The position numbers and the translations under genes are program-made. The notes under the pieces are model-generated. The model was not told the DNA's origin. It saw only the letters and a list, made by a program, of their open reading frames with translations, and searched no databases. This document shows, one piece after another, positions 9,631-17,029 of a DNA stretch of 64,000 nt. The DNA lies in contig CAWFRO010000004.1 in NCBI GenBank assembly GCA_963818225.1, positions 62,001-126,000 on the forward strand, given 5' to 3'. This stretch comes from Palsa-504 sp963818225 (lineage in GTDB: Bacteria > Actinomycetota > Actinomycetes > Streptosporangiales > Streptosporangiaceae). How positions within the stretch are numbered: position 1 is the stretch's first letter; the number at the start of each line of letters is the position of its first letter.

Positions 9631-10533
9631 TTACGGAACGGCCGACGCCCCGGGGCCACCTCGCCTGCCCGTCCGCCCCGGATGCCTGGCGTGACGGGCC
9701 GCCGTTGCGGCCGGGTCCTCGTCGGCCGCCTGCGTATCGGCACGCCCGAGTGACTCGTCCTGAAAGATCTGCTCCCCCGGTATGGTCTGGTCCTCGGTAA
9801 TGGCCGAATCGTCCGGGAGCGCCGATCGAGGAGGGAAGGCCGGGATATCAAGGAGCGCCCAGTCCTCGGGGAGCGCCGAGGAGTCAGGGAGCGCCGAGGA
9901 GTCCGGGAGCGCCGACCGGCCCCTGAGCCGCCGCCGGCTGACCATCCCGTCCACGAGGATCGGTATCCCGAGGCAGATCACGAGCAGCACCGCACCGACG
10001 ATGACCAGTGGGCGTGCCGTCTGGCTGACACTGAGCGTCGCCTGCGGCGCGAAGGAGAGAGTAGTGGCGTGGACCAGGCTGGGGGCCGGGAGGCCATGCT
10101 GCAGCTGGGCCAGCTGGGTGCTGATATCCGCGGTCACGGCCTGGAGCGTGCGCTGTACCTCGGCTGCGTTCGTGCCCGTGACGGTGACCAGCAGGACCGA
10201 TCCGGTCGTCGAGGTGGAATAAGACGGGAGCGCGACGGTGTAGGAGGCGGTGAATCCCTGTGCGGCCAACTGCCTGGCGGCTGCCGGTGCCATCAGTTCC
10301 CTGCTGACGGCGTCGGCCGTCAGGGTCAGCGAGGGGCCGAAGCTCAGGAACGGGTTGCCGCCGTTCTGCACGGAGGCCGCGTGCGATGCCAGCAGCACCA
10401 CGGAGGAGGTCGACTGGTAGTAACGCGGTAGTTTTTTTACGGCCCCGGTGGCGCCGGCTATGGCCAGAATCAGCAGCACAGAGGTCAAGATCCACCGTGT
10501 CCGCCAGATACGGACTGCTTGCCTGAGGTCCAT
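9631..10533 (-). CDS. Wzz-like chain-length/co-polymerase protein, no kinase domain
   Basis: A 300-residue protein with a short cytoplasmic start, membrane segment near residues 16-33, a periplasmic-type domain of about 140 residues, and a second membrane segment near 174-193. This is the two-helix layout of polysaccharide co-polymerases that set chain length. The C-terminal 100 residues are acidic and of low complexity, beginning with a repeated SALPDS motif, and no tyrosine-kinase domain follows. The start is ATG with a GGCGGGATGG ribosome site. It runs against the rest of the locus and shares an upstream region with a second Wzz-like gene. Confidence 0.7.
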   Translation of the reverse strand: MDLRQAVRIWRTRWILTSVLLILAIAGATGAVKKLPRYYQSTSSVVLLASHAASVQNGGNPFLSFGPSLTLTADAVSRELMAPAAARQLAAQGFTASYTVALPSYSTSTTGSVLLVTVTGTNAAEVQRTLQAVTADISTQLAQLQHGLPAPSLVHATTLSFAPQATLSVSQTARPLVIVGAVLLVICLGIPILVDGMVSRRRLRGRSALPDSSALPDSSALPEDWALLDIPAFPPRSALPDDSAITEDQTIPGEQIFQDESLGRADTQAADEDPAATAARHARHPGRTGRRGGPGASAVP

Positions 10534-10780
10534 CCATCCCGCCTAAAATACTCGAATTTACGGCTTTTCGGGTCGGTGGCACGCACATTTCGCCGCAAAC
10601 AGACCATAAGGGATTGCCTGGATGAGGGGTGCCGCCTTGCTCTGTTCTTAGTTTACGGATTATGAACTGCCCCCCGCCTTGGTTCACTATAGTTATCTCG
10701 CGTCGGGCGGTGGCGCTCAGGCATGTCTGCGTTCTTCGCGTGGGCAGCGGAAAGCACGGGGATGCGATGGCGGTGGCGCG
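10534..10780. promoter_or_regulatory. Divergent promoter region between two Wzz-like genes
   Basis: The gap is less GC-rich than its flanks. On plus, TATAGT at 10688-10693 is a good -10 candidate for the rightward gene. On minus, TATTTT (10545-10550 on plus) lies upstream of the leftward start. No clear operator was recognised. Confidence 0.45.
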
Positions 10781-11407
10781 ATGAATCCTCTCGGGAAGAG
10801 AACAAAAGTGCTTCGCCTCACCCTGGTGGTGGCGACGCTTCTCCTAGCGGCCGGGGCTGGGTACGACATCAAGATTAGTCCGCCCATGTACCTGGAGAGC
10901 GCAATAGTAGAGCTGAACCTGCCTAAAGCCCATAATGCCCCGAATGACTACTACAAGCGCGCGCCGTCCCTCATCGCCAGCGGCGAGGTAATGGTGCAGA
11001 TCCTGATGAGCCCGCCGGCGCAGCGCCAGATCGACGCGGCCGGCCCCGGCGCCAGTGCCAGCCTCGCGCTCGTCAACCTGTATAACGAGCAATACCCCAA
11101 TTACGGCGTCCCGCTGGCCACGCTGACCGCGGCCTCGCCGGTCGCGGCGGATGCCCACCGCACGTTCGTGGCCGCGACCCGCGTGCTCGGCCTTCTCCTC
11201 GCGGCACGGCAGCAGCAGCTGGGAGTCCTGCCTCGCGAGCGCATCACGGCCCAGATCCTCGGTGATAGCGGGCCCATCGTCCAGACCGGCTCGCGCGCAC
11301 GCGTGTTCGGCGGCCTAGCCCTCCTGGCCGCGATAGGGGCCGGCCTGGCCTGGAACGGCGCCGGGCGGCCGGGCACGGAAGCCAGGCTGAAGCCAGCAGC
11401 TACGTGA
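10781..11407 (+). CDS. Second Wzz-like membrane protein
   Basis: A 208-residue protein with a hydrophobic segment near residues 10-28, a periplasmic-type domain (residues about 30-170) and a second hydrophobic segment near 178-196 (VFGGLALLAAIGAGLAW). The length and two-helix layout resemble a minimal polysaccharide co-polymerase, but sequence similarity to the first Wzz-like protein is low. ATG at 10781 is chosen because upstream sequence is poor in coding character. Its stop overlaps the rmlC start by four bases (GTGA), so the two are translationally coupled, which ties it to rhamnose-polymer synthesis. Confidence 0.6.
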   Translation: MNPLGKRTKVLRLTLVVATLLLAAGAGYDIKISPPMYLESAIVELNLPKAHNAPNDYYKRAPSLIASGEVMVQILMSPPAQRQIDAAGPGASASLALVNLYNEQYPNYGVPLATLTAASPVAADAHRTFVAATRVLGLLLAARQQQLGVLPRERITAQILGDSGPIVQTGSRARVFGGLALLAAIGAGLAWNGAGRPGTEARLKPAAT

Positions 11408-12075
11408 CTATGACAGGTGAGGTGGCAGTGCTCGACTCTCACGCGCCCTCCGGCCCGCCGGACGAGGCGCTCGATTCGGCCGAGGCGCTTAATATCGACG
11501 GGGCCTGGGTCTTTACCCCGCGTATTCACGCGGACGGACGGGGTAGCTTCCTCGAGTGGTTCCAGGGCCGCGATTTCGAGTCCCGCGCCGGGTACCGCCT
11601 GGAGGTCGCGCAGGCCAACTGCTCGGTGTCCACGCGGGGGGTCATCCGGGGCATTCATTTCGCCGACGTGCCGCCCGGCCAGGCCAAGTACGTCACCTGC
11701 GTCAGCGGCACGGTCATCGACGTCGTCGTCGACCTGCGGGCCGGGTCACCCAGCTTCGGCCGCTGGGCCGCCGTCCCGCTCGACGACCAGGCGAGGCGCG
11801 CGGTATTCCTCAGCGAGGGGCTCGGGCACGCCTTCGCCGCGCGCAGCGAGGAAGCAACTGTGATGTACCTGTGCTCCACCTCATACGAGCCTGCGCGGGA
11901 GCGCGGCATTCACCCGCTCGACCCCGAGATCGCCATTGCCTGGCCCGATGACGTCGAGCCGATCCTGTCGGGCAAGGACGCGCGCGCTCCGTCGCTGGCG
12001 CAGGCGCGGGCCGCCGGGCTACTGCCCGACTATGCCGGCTGCCTGGCCCACACCGCGCGGCTGCGCGGCTCGTGA
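11404..12075 (+). CDS. rmlC: dTDP-4-dehydrorhamnose 3,5-epimerase
   Basis: Third step of dTDP-L-rhamnose synthesis. The 223-residue protein has the RmlC cupin core: SFLEWFQ, the catalytic-base block IRGIHF with His85, QAKYVTCVSGTVIDVVVDLR, and the GLGHAFAA region. Length is slightly above the usual 180-200 residues because of about 30 extra N-terminal residues. GTG 11404 overlaps the previous stop; ATG 11410 is an alternative. The 3' end overlaps the convergent rmlD gene by 57 bases. Confidence 0.92.
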   Translation: MTMTGEVAVLDSHAPSGPPDEALDSAEALNIDGAWVFTPRIHADGRGSFLEWFQGRDFESRAGYRLEVAQANCSVSTRGVIRGIHFADVPPGQAKYVTCVSGTVIDVVVDLRAGSPSFGRWAAVPLDDQARRAVFLSEGLGHAFAARSEEATVMYLCSTSYEPARERGIHPLDPEIAIAWPDDVEPILSGKDARAPSLAQARAAGLLPDYAGCLAHTARLRGS

Positions 12076-12942
12076 GCCCAGGTCCGCGCCGGCGAGTACC
12101 GGCCAGGCCCGGCTCAGGGCCGTCCGCCAGTCGCCAATCGGCGCCAACCCGGCGGCGGCGTGGCGGTCGTGGCCGAGCACGCTGTAGGCGGGGCGCGGCG
12201 CCGGCCGTGTGAAGGCGGCGCTCGTGGTCGGCCGTACCCGGGCCGGGTCGGCGCCGAGCAGCCGGAAGACCTCTTGGGCCAGCTCGTACCAGGTTGCCTC
12301 GCCCGAGCTCGTCGCGTGGTACACGCCCGCCCGGGGCGCCGCACGGGCCAGCGCGACGACCTGTTCGGCGACATCGACCGCCCAGGTAGGCTGCCCCAGC
12401 TGGTCGGCGACGACATCGACGAAAGGCTGCCGGCCCGCCAAGTCGGTCATCGCCCGGACGAAATTGGGCCCGTGTGCCCCGTAGAGCCATGCGGTCCGCA
12501 CCACGTAGCCGGTCTCGGGCAGGAGCCCGAGCACGGCCTGCTCCCCGGCCAGCTTGGTGCGCCCGTAGGCGGTGCGCGGCGCGGTGCGGTCATTCTCCGC
12601 GTAGGGAGTAAGGCCATCCCCGCCGAACACGTAGTCGGTGGACAGGTGCACCAGCCGGGAACCGCTGGCCGCGCACGCGGCGGCGACGTTCTCCGCGCCC
12701 CGCCCGTTGACCAGGAGGGCCTCGTCCTCGCGAGCCTCGGCATCGTCGACGGCGGTCCAGGCTGCGCAGTTGACGACGACAGCGGGACGGACGCGCAGGA
12801 TGAGGGCGCGGACGGCGCAGGAGTCTGTCACGTCGAGCTCCCTGCGCGGTAGGCCGGTCACGTCCTGGCCCAGGCGGCCCAGGATCTCGACAAGGTCCCG
12901 GCCGAGCATCCCGCCCGCTCCGGTGACCAGCCATCCCGTCAT
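12019..12942 (-). CDS. rmlD: dTDP-4-dehydrorhamnose reductase
   Basis: Last step, NADPH-dependent reduction to dTDP-L-rhamnose. The protein has the Rossmann motif TGAGGMLG near the start, STDYVFGG at 101-108 and the YxxxK pair Tyr126/Lys130. The ATG at 12942 overlaps the rmlB stop by four bases (ATGA), as expected for an operon. Compared with usual RmlD (about 285-300 residues), it carries roughly 20 extra C-terminal residues, and this extension is what overlaps the end of rmlC on the other strand. Confidence 0.92.
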   Translation of the reverse strand: MTGWLVTGAGGMLGRDLVEILGRLGQDVTGLPRRELDVTDSCAVRALILRVRPAVVVNCAAWTAVDDAEAREDEALLVNGRGAENVAAACAASGSRLVHLSTDYVFGGDGLTPYAENDRTAPRTAYGRTKLAGEQAVLGLLPETGYVVRTAWLYGAHGPNFVRAMTDLAGRQPFVDVVADQLGQPTWAVDVAEQVVALARAAPRAGVYHATSSGEATWYELAQEVFRLLGADPARVRPTTSAAFTRPAPRPAYSVLGHDRHAAAGLAPIGDWRTALSRAWPVLAGADLGSRAAQPRGVGQAAGIVGQ

Positions 12943-13967
12943 GGCGCGCCGATGGCGCCGGCCGCGCTGGCCTGCGACCGCAGACCGGGCTCGCGGGGCG
13001 ACGGCTTGAGCGGCTCCCACCAGGAACGGTTGTCCCGGTACCACTGCACGGTCGCGCGCAGGCCCTCAGGGAACGGCGTGCGGGGGGCGTAGCCGAGGGC
13101 GCGCAGTGCCGAGTCGTCGAGGCTGTAGCGGCGGTCGTGGCCCTTGCGGTCCTCGATCGGCGTGACCATGTCCCAGCTCGCGCCGCAGCACTCCAGCAGA
13201 GCCTGCGTGAGCTGGATGTTGGTCAGCTCCGCGGCCGCGCCGATGTGGTAAATGCCCCCGCTCTGGCCTCGCTCGAGGGCAAGCTGGATGCCACGGCAGT
13301 GGTCGTCCACGTGGATCCAGCCGCGGACGTTTCCGCCATCGCCGTAGAGCGGGACCGCCAGCCCGTCGAGGAGGTTAGTGGCGAAGAGCGGGATGACCTT
13401 CTCGGGGAACTGGTAGGGACCGTAGTTGTTGACGCACCGCGTGATGATGACATCGAGCCCATGGGTCCTGAAGTAGGCGCGGGCCATGAGGTCCCCGCCG
13501 GCCTTGGCCGCCGCGTACGGTGAGTTGGGCGCCAGCGGCGCGTCCTCCGACCACGAGCCGCGGGCCACGCTGCCGTATACCTCGTCGGTGGAGACCTGGA
13601 CGACCCGCCGGACCCCCGCCTCCAGGCACGCCTGCAGCAGGACCTGGACGCCGGCGACATTGGCCGCGACGAAATCCGACGCGCCGGAGATGGACCGGTC
13701 GACGTGGGTCTCGGCGGCGAAGTTAAGCACGATGTCGTGGTCCTGTGCCACCGCCGCGACCAGCGCCGCGTCGCAGATGTCTCCGCGGATGAACGTGAAG
13801 CGGGGGTGGCTCGCGACCGCCTGCAGGTTGGCCACGTTGCCGGCATAGGTGAGCTTGTCGAGCACGGTCACCCGGGCGTCGGTGAACCCGGGATACCCTC
13901 CGCCAATCAGGGTGCGGACATAATGTGAGCCGATGAACCCGGCTCCTCCGGCGACCAGGATTCTCAT
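12939..13967 (-). CDS. rmlB: dTDP-glucose 4,6-dehydratase
   Basis: Second step of dTDP-L-rhamnose synthesis. The 342-residue protein has the NAD-binding GGAGFIGSHYVR motif, the catalytic triplet Thr127-Asp128-Glu129 in STDEVYG, and Tyr151/Lys155 (YAAAK). The RCVNNYGPYQFPEKVIP block is diagnostic of RmlB. Start ATG 13967 overlaps the rmlA stop by four bases; its stop overlaps rmlD likewise. The last 25 residues after the WW motif are alanine-rich and unusual. Confidence 0.95.
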   Translation of the reverse strand: MRILVAGGAGFIGSHYVRTLIGGGYPGFTDARVTVLDKLTYAGNVANLQAVASHPRFTFIRGDICDAALVAAVAQDHDIVLNFAAETHVDRSISGASDFVAANVAGVQVLLQACLEAGVRRVVQVSTDEVYGSVARGSWSEDAPLAPNSPYAAAKAGGDLMARAYFRTHGLDVIITRCVNNYGPYQFPEKVIPLFATNLLDGLAVPLYGDGGNVRGWIHVDDHCRGIQLALERGQSGGIYHIGAAAELTNIQLTQALLECCGASWDMVTPIEDRKGHDRRYSLDDSALRALGYAPRTPFPEGLRATVQWYRDNRSWWEPLKPSPREPGLRSQASAAGAIGAP

Positions 13968-15031
13968 GAGCTGATCTGCACCTTGCTGTGATCGCCGAGT
14001 ATCAGGCGGTGCGCCCGGGGCACGTTCGGTGCCGGGGTCACCTCGACGTCGTGGCCGATGAGCGATGCCTCGATCCGCCTGACCCCGCTGACGGAGGCCC
14101 CGCGCAGCACGATGGAGTACTCGATCTCGCTGTCGATGATGGTGCAGCCCTCGGCGATGGAGGTGAACGGGCCGACATAGGAACCGTCCAGCCGCGTTCC
14201 CGCACCAATGACGGCCGGGCCCACGATGCGCGAGCGGCTGACCCGGGCGCCGCGCTCGATCACCACGCGGCCGATGAGCTCGGTCGCGTCGTCTACCGTG
14301 CCGTGCTGGAGCGCCTCGGTGCTCTCCAGCACCATGCGGTTGACCTCGAGCATGTCGGCGACGTTGCCGGTGTCCTTCCAGTACCCCGTGATGATCGTGG
14401 ACCGTACCTTGTGGCCGGTGTCGAGCAGCCACTGCAGGGCCTCGGTGATCTCGAGTTCCCCGCGGCCCGACGGGCTGAGCTGGCTCACCGCCTCGTGCAC
14501 GGCGGGGGTGAAGATGTAGACCCCGACCAGCGCGAGATCGCTTTTCGGATATTGGGGCTTCTCCACCAAGGCGACGACCTCGCCGGTCTCGTCCAGCTCG
14601 GCGACGCCGAACTGGCGCGGATCCGGCACGGTGGTCAGCATGATCTGCGCGTCGGGCCGGCCCGACCTGAACTCATCGACCAGGGCGGTGATGCCGCCGA
14701 CGATGAAATTGTCGCCCAGGTACATGACAAAATCGTCGCCGCCCAGGAAGTCGCGCGCGATAAGGACCGCGTGCGCCAGCCCGAGCGCGGCTTCCTGCCT
14801 GATATAGGTGACATTGAGCCCGAACGCCCGGCCATCGCCGACGGCCTCCTGGATGGTCGCCGCGGTGTCGCCCACCACCATCCCAACGTCGGTAATGCCG
14901 GCGTCTCGTATGGCCTCAAGGCCATAGAACAGAACGGGCTTATTGGCCACCGGGACCAATTGCTTAGCGAAGGTATGCGTAATCGGGCGAAGCCGACTGC
15001 CCGATCCTCCTGCCAGCACAAGTGCCTTCAT
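13964..15031 (-). CDS. rmlA: Glucose-1-phosphate thymidylyltransferase, long form
   Basis: Makes dTDP-glucose from dTTP and glucose-1-phosphate, the entry step to dTDP-rhamnose. The N-terminal nucleotidyltransferase domain shows LAGGSGSRLRPIT, the PVANKP block and the YLGDNFI metal site. The second half is a left-handed beta-helix (GRVVIERGARVSRSRIVGPAVIG), which makes it the roughly 355-residue long form seen in actinomycete deoxysugar pathways rather than the short enterobacterial type. It leads the rmlA-rmlB-rmlD unit, joined by ATGA overlaps. There is no ribosome site, and a TATCTT box ends six bases before the ATG. Confidence 0.93.
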   Translation of the reverse strand: MKALVLAGGSGSRLRPITHTFAKQLVPVANKPVLFYGLEAIRDAGITDVGMVVGDTAATIQEAVGDGRAFGLNVTYIRQEAALGLAHAVLIARDFLGGDDFVMYLGDNFIVGGITALVDEFRSGRPDAQIMLTTVPDPRQFGVAELDETGEVVALVEKPQYPKSDLALVGVYIFTPAVHEAVSQLSPSGRGELEITEALQWLLDTGHKVRSTIITGYWKDTGNVADMLEVNRMVLESTEALQHGTVDDATELIGRVVIERGARVSRSRIVGPAVIGAGTRLDGSYVGPFTSIAEGCTIIDSEIEYSIVLRGASVSGVRRIEASLIGHDVEVTPAPNVPRAHRLILGDHSKVQISS

Positions 15032-15037
15032 GATTTG

Positions 15038-15043
15038 AAGATA
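15038..15043 (-). promoter_or_regulatory. Probable leaderless -10 box of rmlA operon
   Basis: On the minus strand TATCTT is followed by six bases and then the rmlA ATG. This TAnnnT-to-start spacing is the usual mark of leaderless transcripts in actinomycetes. No clear -35 was chosen. Confidence 0.5.
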
Positions 15044-15137
15044 GCGCACCGGGCCCGAATGCACGGCAGTAACGCTTATGGCGGGCAGTGTGCCGGGGCG
15101 CATTCGATACGATTATCCGCGCGGTTCAGAAATATGG

Positions 15138-15785
15138 TTAATAACCGCTTATCGGCAGGGGCGCGCAATAACTGCCGTTCTGCCGTCTCGCGCACTGGCT
15201 CCAGCTGGTTGTGGCCCGGGTCGGCAGGTCCGCATTCATCCGGCAGGTCAGCACGGGTGCGTCGGCGGTGCTGGCCAGCCCGATGGCCACCGGCCTGGTC
15301 TCGACGGCGAGTGCCACCGGGCTGGTGGCCTCGACGGTCATCAGGAAGGTACCCGCGGCGCTGGTGACCACCGCGGCGTCGTTGGTGAGCTGTGCGCTGG
15401 CGCCGACCGAGAGGTGCCAGCGGATCACCATTTCGTGCCGGCCTTGCCCGGTGAACAGGTCGTCGATCCGCGCCCCGTCACGGGTCAGGGACCAGCGCCG
15501 GCGGTGGCGGGGACGATCGCACCGCCGCCAGTACCCGTCATGAGCCGGCGGCACGTCGCGCAGCGGGACCAAGAGGATGTCAGCCGCGGCCAGCAGTGCG
15601 GGGAACTCCTCGTACTGGATGCCGGGGAGCAACGCGGTGTTGCGCAGTGCGGCGCGCAGTGCCGGGTCTGTCGGCGCACCAGGCAGCGGACGGACTAGAT
15701 CCCTGACAAGCACCCGGATCCCCTTCCTCGTCGCTAACGCGCGGAGGCAGCCGCCGCGTCGTGTACGCCCGCCCGGCCGAACCAC
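15138..15785 (-). pseudogene. Fused remnant: GT4 glycosyltransferase piece joined to heparinase II/III-like tail
   Basis: The 215-residue frame looks like two protein fragments joined in frame. Residues to about 70 resemble the C-terminal donor domain of a GT4 transferase (PGIQYEEFPALLAAADILL). From HDGYWRR onward it resembles the C-terminal beta-sandwich of heparinase II/III-like enzymes (DDLFTGQGRHEMVIRWHL, then beta-rich sequence to ATTSWS). The join is near 15540-15550. Neither half has its catalytic domain, so this is read as a deletion scar. No ribosome site was found. Both families are common in actinomycete polysaccharide loci, so larger genes were probably lost here. Confidence 0.6.
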
Positions 15786-15806
15786 CCTAGCTCTGTAGAC
15801 TACTTT

Positions 15807-15826
15807 AAGTAACTAGTCAGTTACTT
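15807..15826. promoter_or_regulatory. Perfect inverted repeat, possible operator
   Basis: Arms AAGTAACT and AGTTACTT are exact complements around AGTC. It is AT-rich within GC-rich surroundings and could be a regulator binding site. No local regulator gene is obvious. Confidence 0.45.
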
Positions 15827-15927
15827 CGATGATTCACCAATCGCCTCAGCGGGACGGCGCCCGCCGTTCCGCCCGGGACGGCTCACCGATAGACAAGAAG
15901 CCCGAGTTGACCGGGGGAGCGGTACAA

Positions 15928-15996
15928 ATGATGGGCACTTACCAGCCAGCTCAGTGGTTCTGCGCAGCATCCGGCGAGCTGCTCTCAGTTCGCTGA
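15928..15996 (+). CDS. Possible small ORF, 22 residues
   Basis: ATG ATG GGC starts a 22-codon frame ending in TGA. It is preceded by an excellent GGGGGAG ribosome site eight bases upstream and a TTGACC box further up. The predicted peptide starts MMGTYQPAQWF and ends LLSVR. Nothing similar is known to me. It may be a chance frame, a leader peptide, or the start of a deleted gene. Confidence 0.3.
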   Translation: MMGTYQPAQWFCAASGELLSVR

Positions 15997-16059
15997 GTCC
16001 TTCAGCCGCGGACTACGGTCTGTAACCTCGTCGTCGGCGGGCAGGCTACCGCTAGCGGC

Positions 16060-16689
16060 TCAGCGCACGCCCCTCGGCCGGAACTGCACACTGATCCGCG
16101 GCCCGGCCGCGTGTGCCGTCTTCGGCACGGCGTGCTCCCAGGTGCGCTGGCAGCTCCCGCCCATGACCAGCAGGTCGCCGTGCCCGATCTCGAACCGCAG
16201 CGACCGCCCGCCGCCGCGCGGTCGCAGCGCCAGCGCTCGCGGTGCGCCCAGCGACAAGATCGCGACCATGGTGTCCTCCCGCGAGCCCCGCCCGATCGTG
16301 TCGCCGTGCCAGGCCACGCTGTCCCGCCCGTCCCGGTACAGGCACAGCCCCGCGGTCCGGAACGGCTCGCCCAGCTCCGCCACATAGTGCGCGTTCAGCG
16401 CGTCGAGCGCGACGGTCAGCAAAGGATCGGGCAGCGGCTCGCCCTCGCCGTAGAAGCACAGCAGCCGGGGCACATCCACCACCCGGTCGTACATGTGCCG
16501 TCTCTCCGCCCGCCACGGCACCGCCTCGATCAGTGCGCCGAACACCGCTGCCGAGCCTTCCAGCCAGCCTGGCCGCAGGTCCACCCATGCCCCGCGGGCG
16601 AGCGGAACCCGCCGCACCGCGCCGGCCAGGGCTCCGAGCGCCGGCTCCCCGGCCACGTCCAGCAGTGACTCCTGCACCGTGCTACTCAT
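16060..16689 (-). CDS. alkB: AlkB-type 2-oxoglutarate/Fe(II) DNA repair dioxygenase
   Basis: Repairs alkylated bases (for example 1-methyladenine and 3-methylcytosine) by oxidative demethylation. The 209-residue protein has the iron-binding HxD pair His128/Asp130 in WHGDTIG, the distal His186 in TWEHAVPK, and the 2-oxoglutarate arginines Arg198 and Arg204 in RISVQFRPRG. Length matches the family. The start ATG has no ribosome site; a TAAAAT box ends six bases upstream. It is not obviously related to the polysaccharide genes around it. Confidence 0.92.
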   Translation of the reverse strand: MSSTVQESLLDVAGEPALGALAGAVRRVPLARGAWVDLRPGWLEGSAAVFGALIEAVPWRAERRHMYDRVVDVPRLLCFYGEGEPLPDPLLTVALDALNAHYVAELGEPFRTAGLCLYRDGRDSVAWHGDTIGRGSREDTMVAILSLGAPRALALRPRGGGRSLRFEIGHGDLLVMGGSCQRTWEHAVPKTAHAAGPRISVQFRPRGVR

Positions 16690-16695
16690 CCGAAC

Positions 16696-16701
16696 ATTTT
16701 A
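16696..16701 (-). promoter_or_regulatory. Probable leaderless -10 box of alkB
   Basis: TAAAAT on the minus strand, then six bases, then ATG of alkB. The spacing places transcription start at or next to the start codon. Confidence 0.55.
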
Positions 16702-16832
16702 CCGTAAGCCCAAACGTGCATTCGAGTACTGCGTCTCCAAGTCTGCCTCGATCGCGCCCAGGTCGGCCCGGACCTCGGGCGGCGAGGTCAGGCCGACCTG
16801 CGGTCGGGCGCACCCACCAGGTCACCCAGAAG

Positions 16833-16970
16833 ATGGCAACAACAGCCCTATACGCCCGTCAAGCGCTTAACACCTAAAGGAGGCAAATGGCAACAGCAGC
16901 CCTATATAGCCCGTCGGGAATTTAACACCTAAAAGCAATGGTATTGGCCCTGGACTTGTCAGTCAGCTGA
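16833..16970 (+). repeat. 54-base direct repeat carrying tiny ORFs
   Basis: Two similar units start with ATGGCAACA(A/G)CAGCCCTAT and end with TTAACACCTAAA. Each holds a tiny frame: 16833-16877 (MATTALYARQALNT) and 16887-16925 (MATAALYSPSGI). The second has a full AAAGGAGG ribosome site just upstream. A third frame, 16938-16970 (MVLALDLSVS), follows a related CCTAAAAGCA leader. The units lie in the 340-base gap before the methyltransferase gene at the edge of a lower-GC segment. They could be peptide genes, a translation-based attenuator, or a duplication at an integration border. Confidence 0.55.
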
Positions 16971-17016
16971 TTGCGGCTCGCTTACCGGTTTGACTGAAAA
17001 CTGGGGCGCGTACCGA

Positions 17017-17022
17017 TACACT
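17017..17022 (+). promoter_or_regulatory. Probable leaderless promoter of methyltransferase gene
   Basis: TACACT is followed by seven bases and then ATG at 17030, with no ribosome site between. A TTGACT hexamer at 16990-16995 is a possible -35 but lies 21 bases away, longer than ideal. Confidence 0.55.
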
Positions 17023-17029
17023 ATGTGTC

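Noticed and set aside
13988..15367. Long plus-strand frame over rmlA
   Set aside because: Antisense to a gene with unmistakable RmlA motifs.
16833..16925. Riboswitch before the methyltransferase gene
   Set aside because: The repeat shows no nested stem pattern of a known class, and the gene start looks leaderless.
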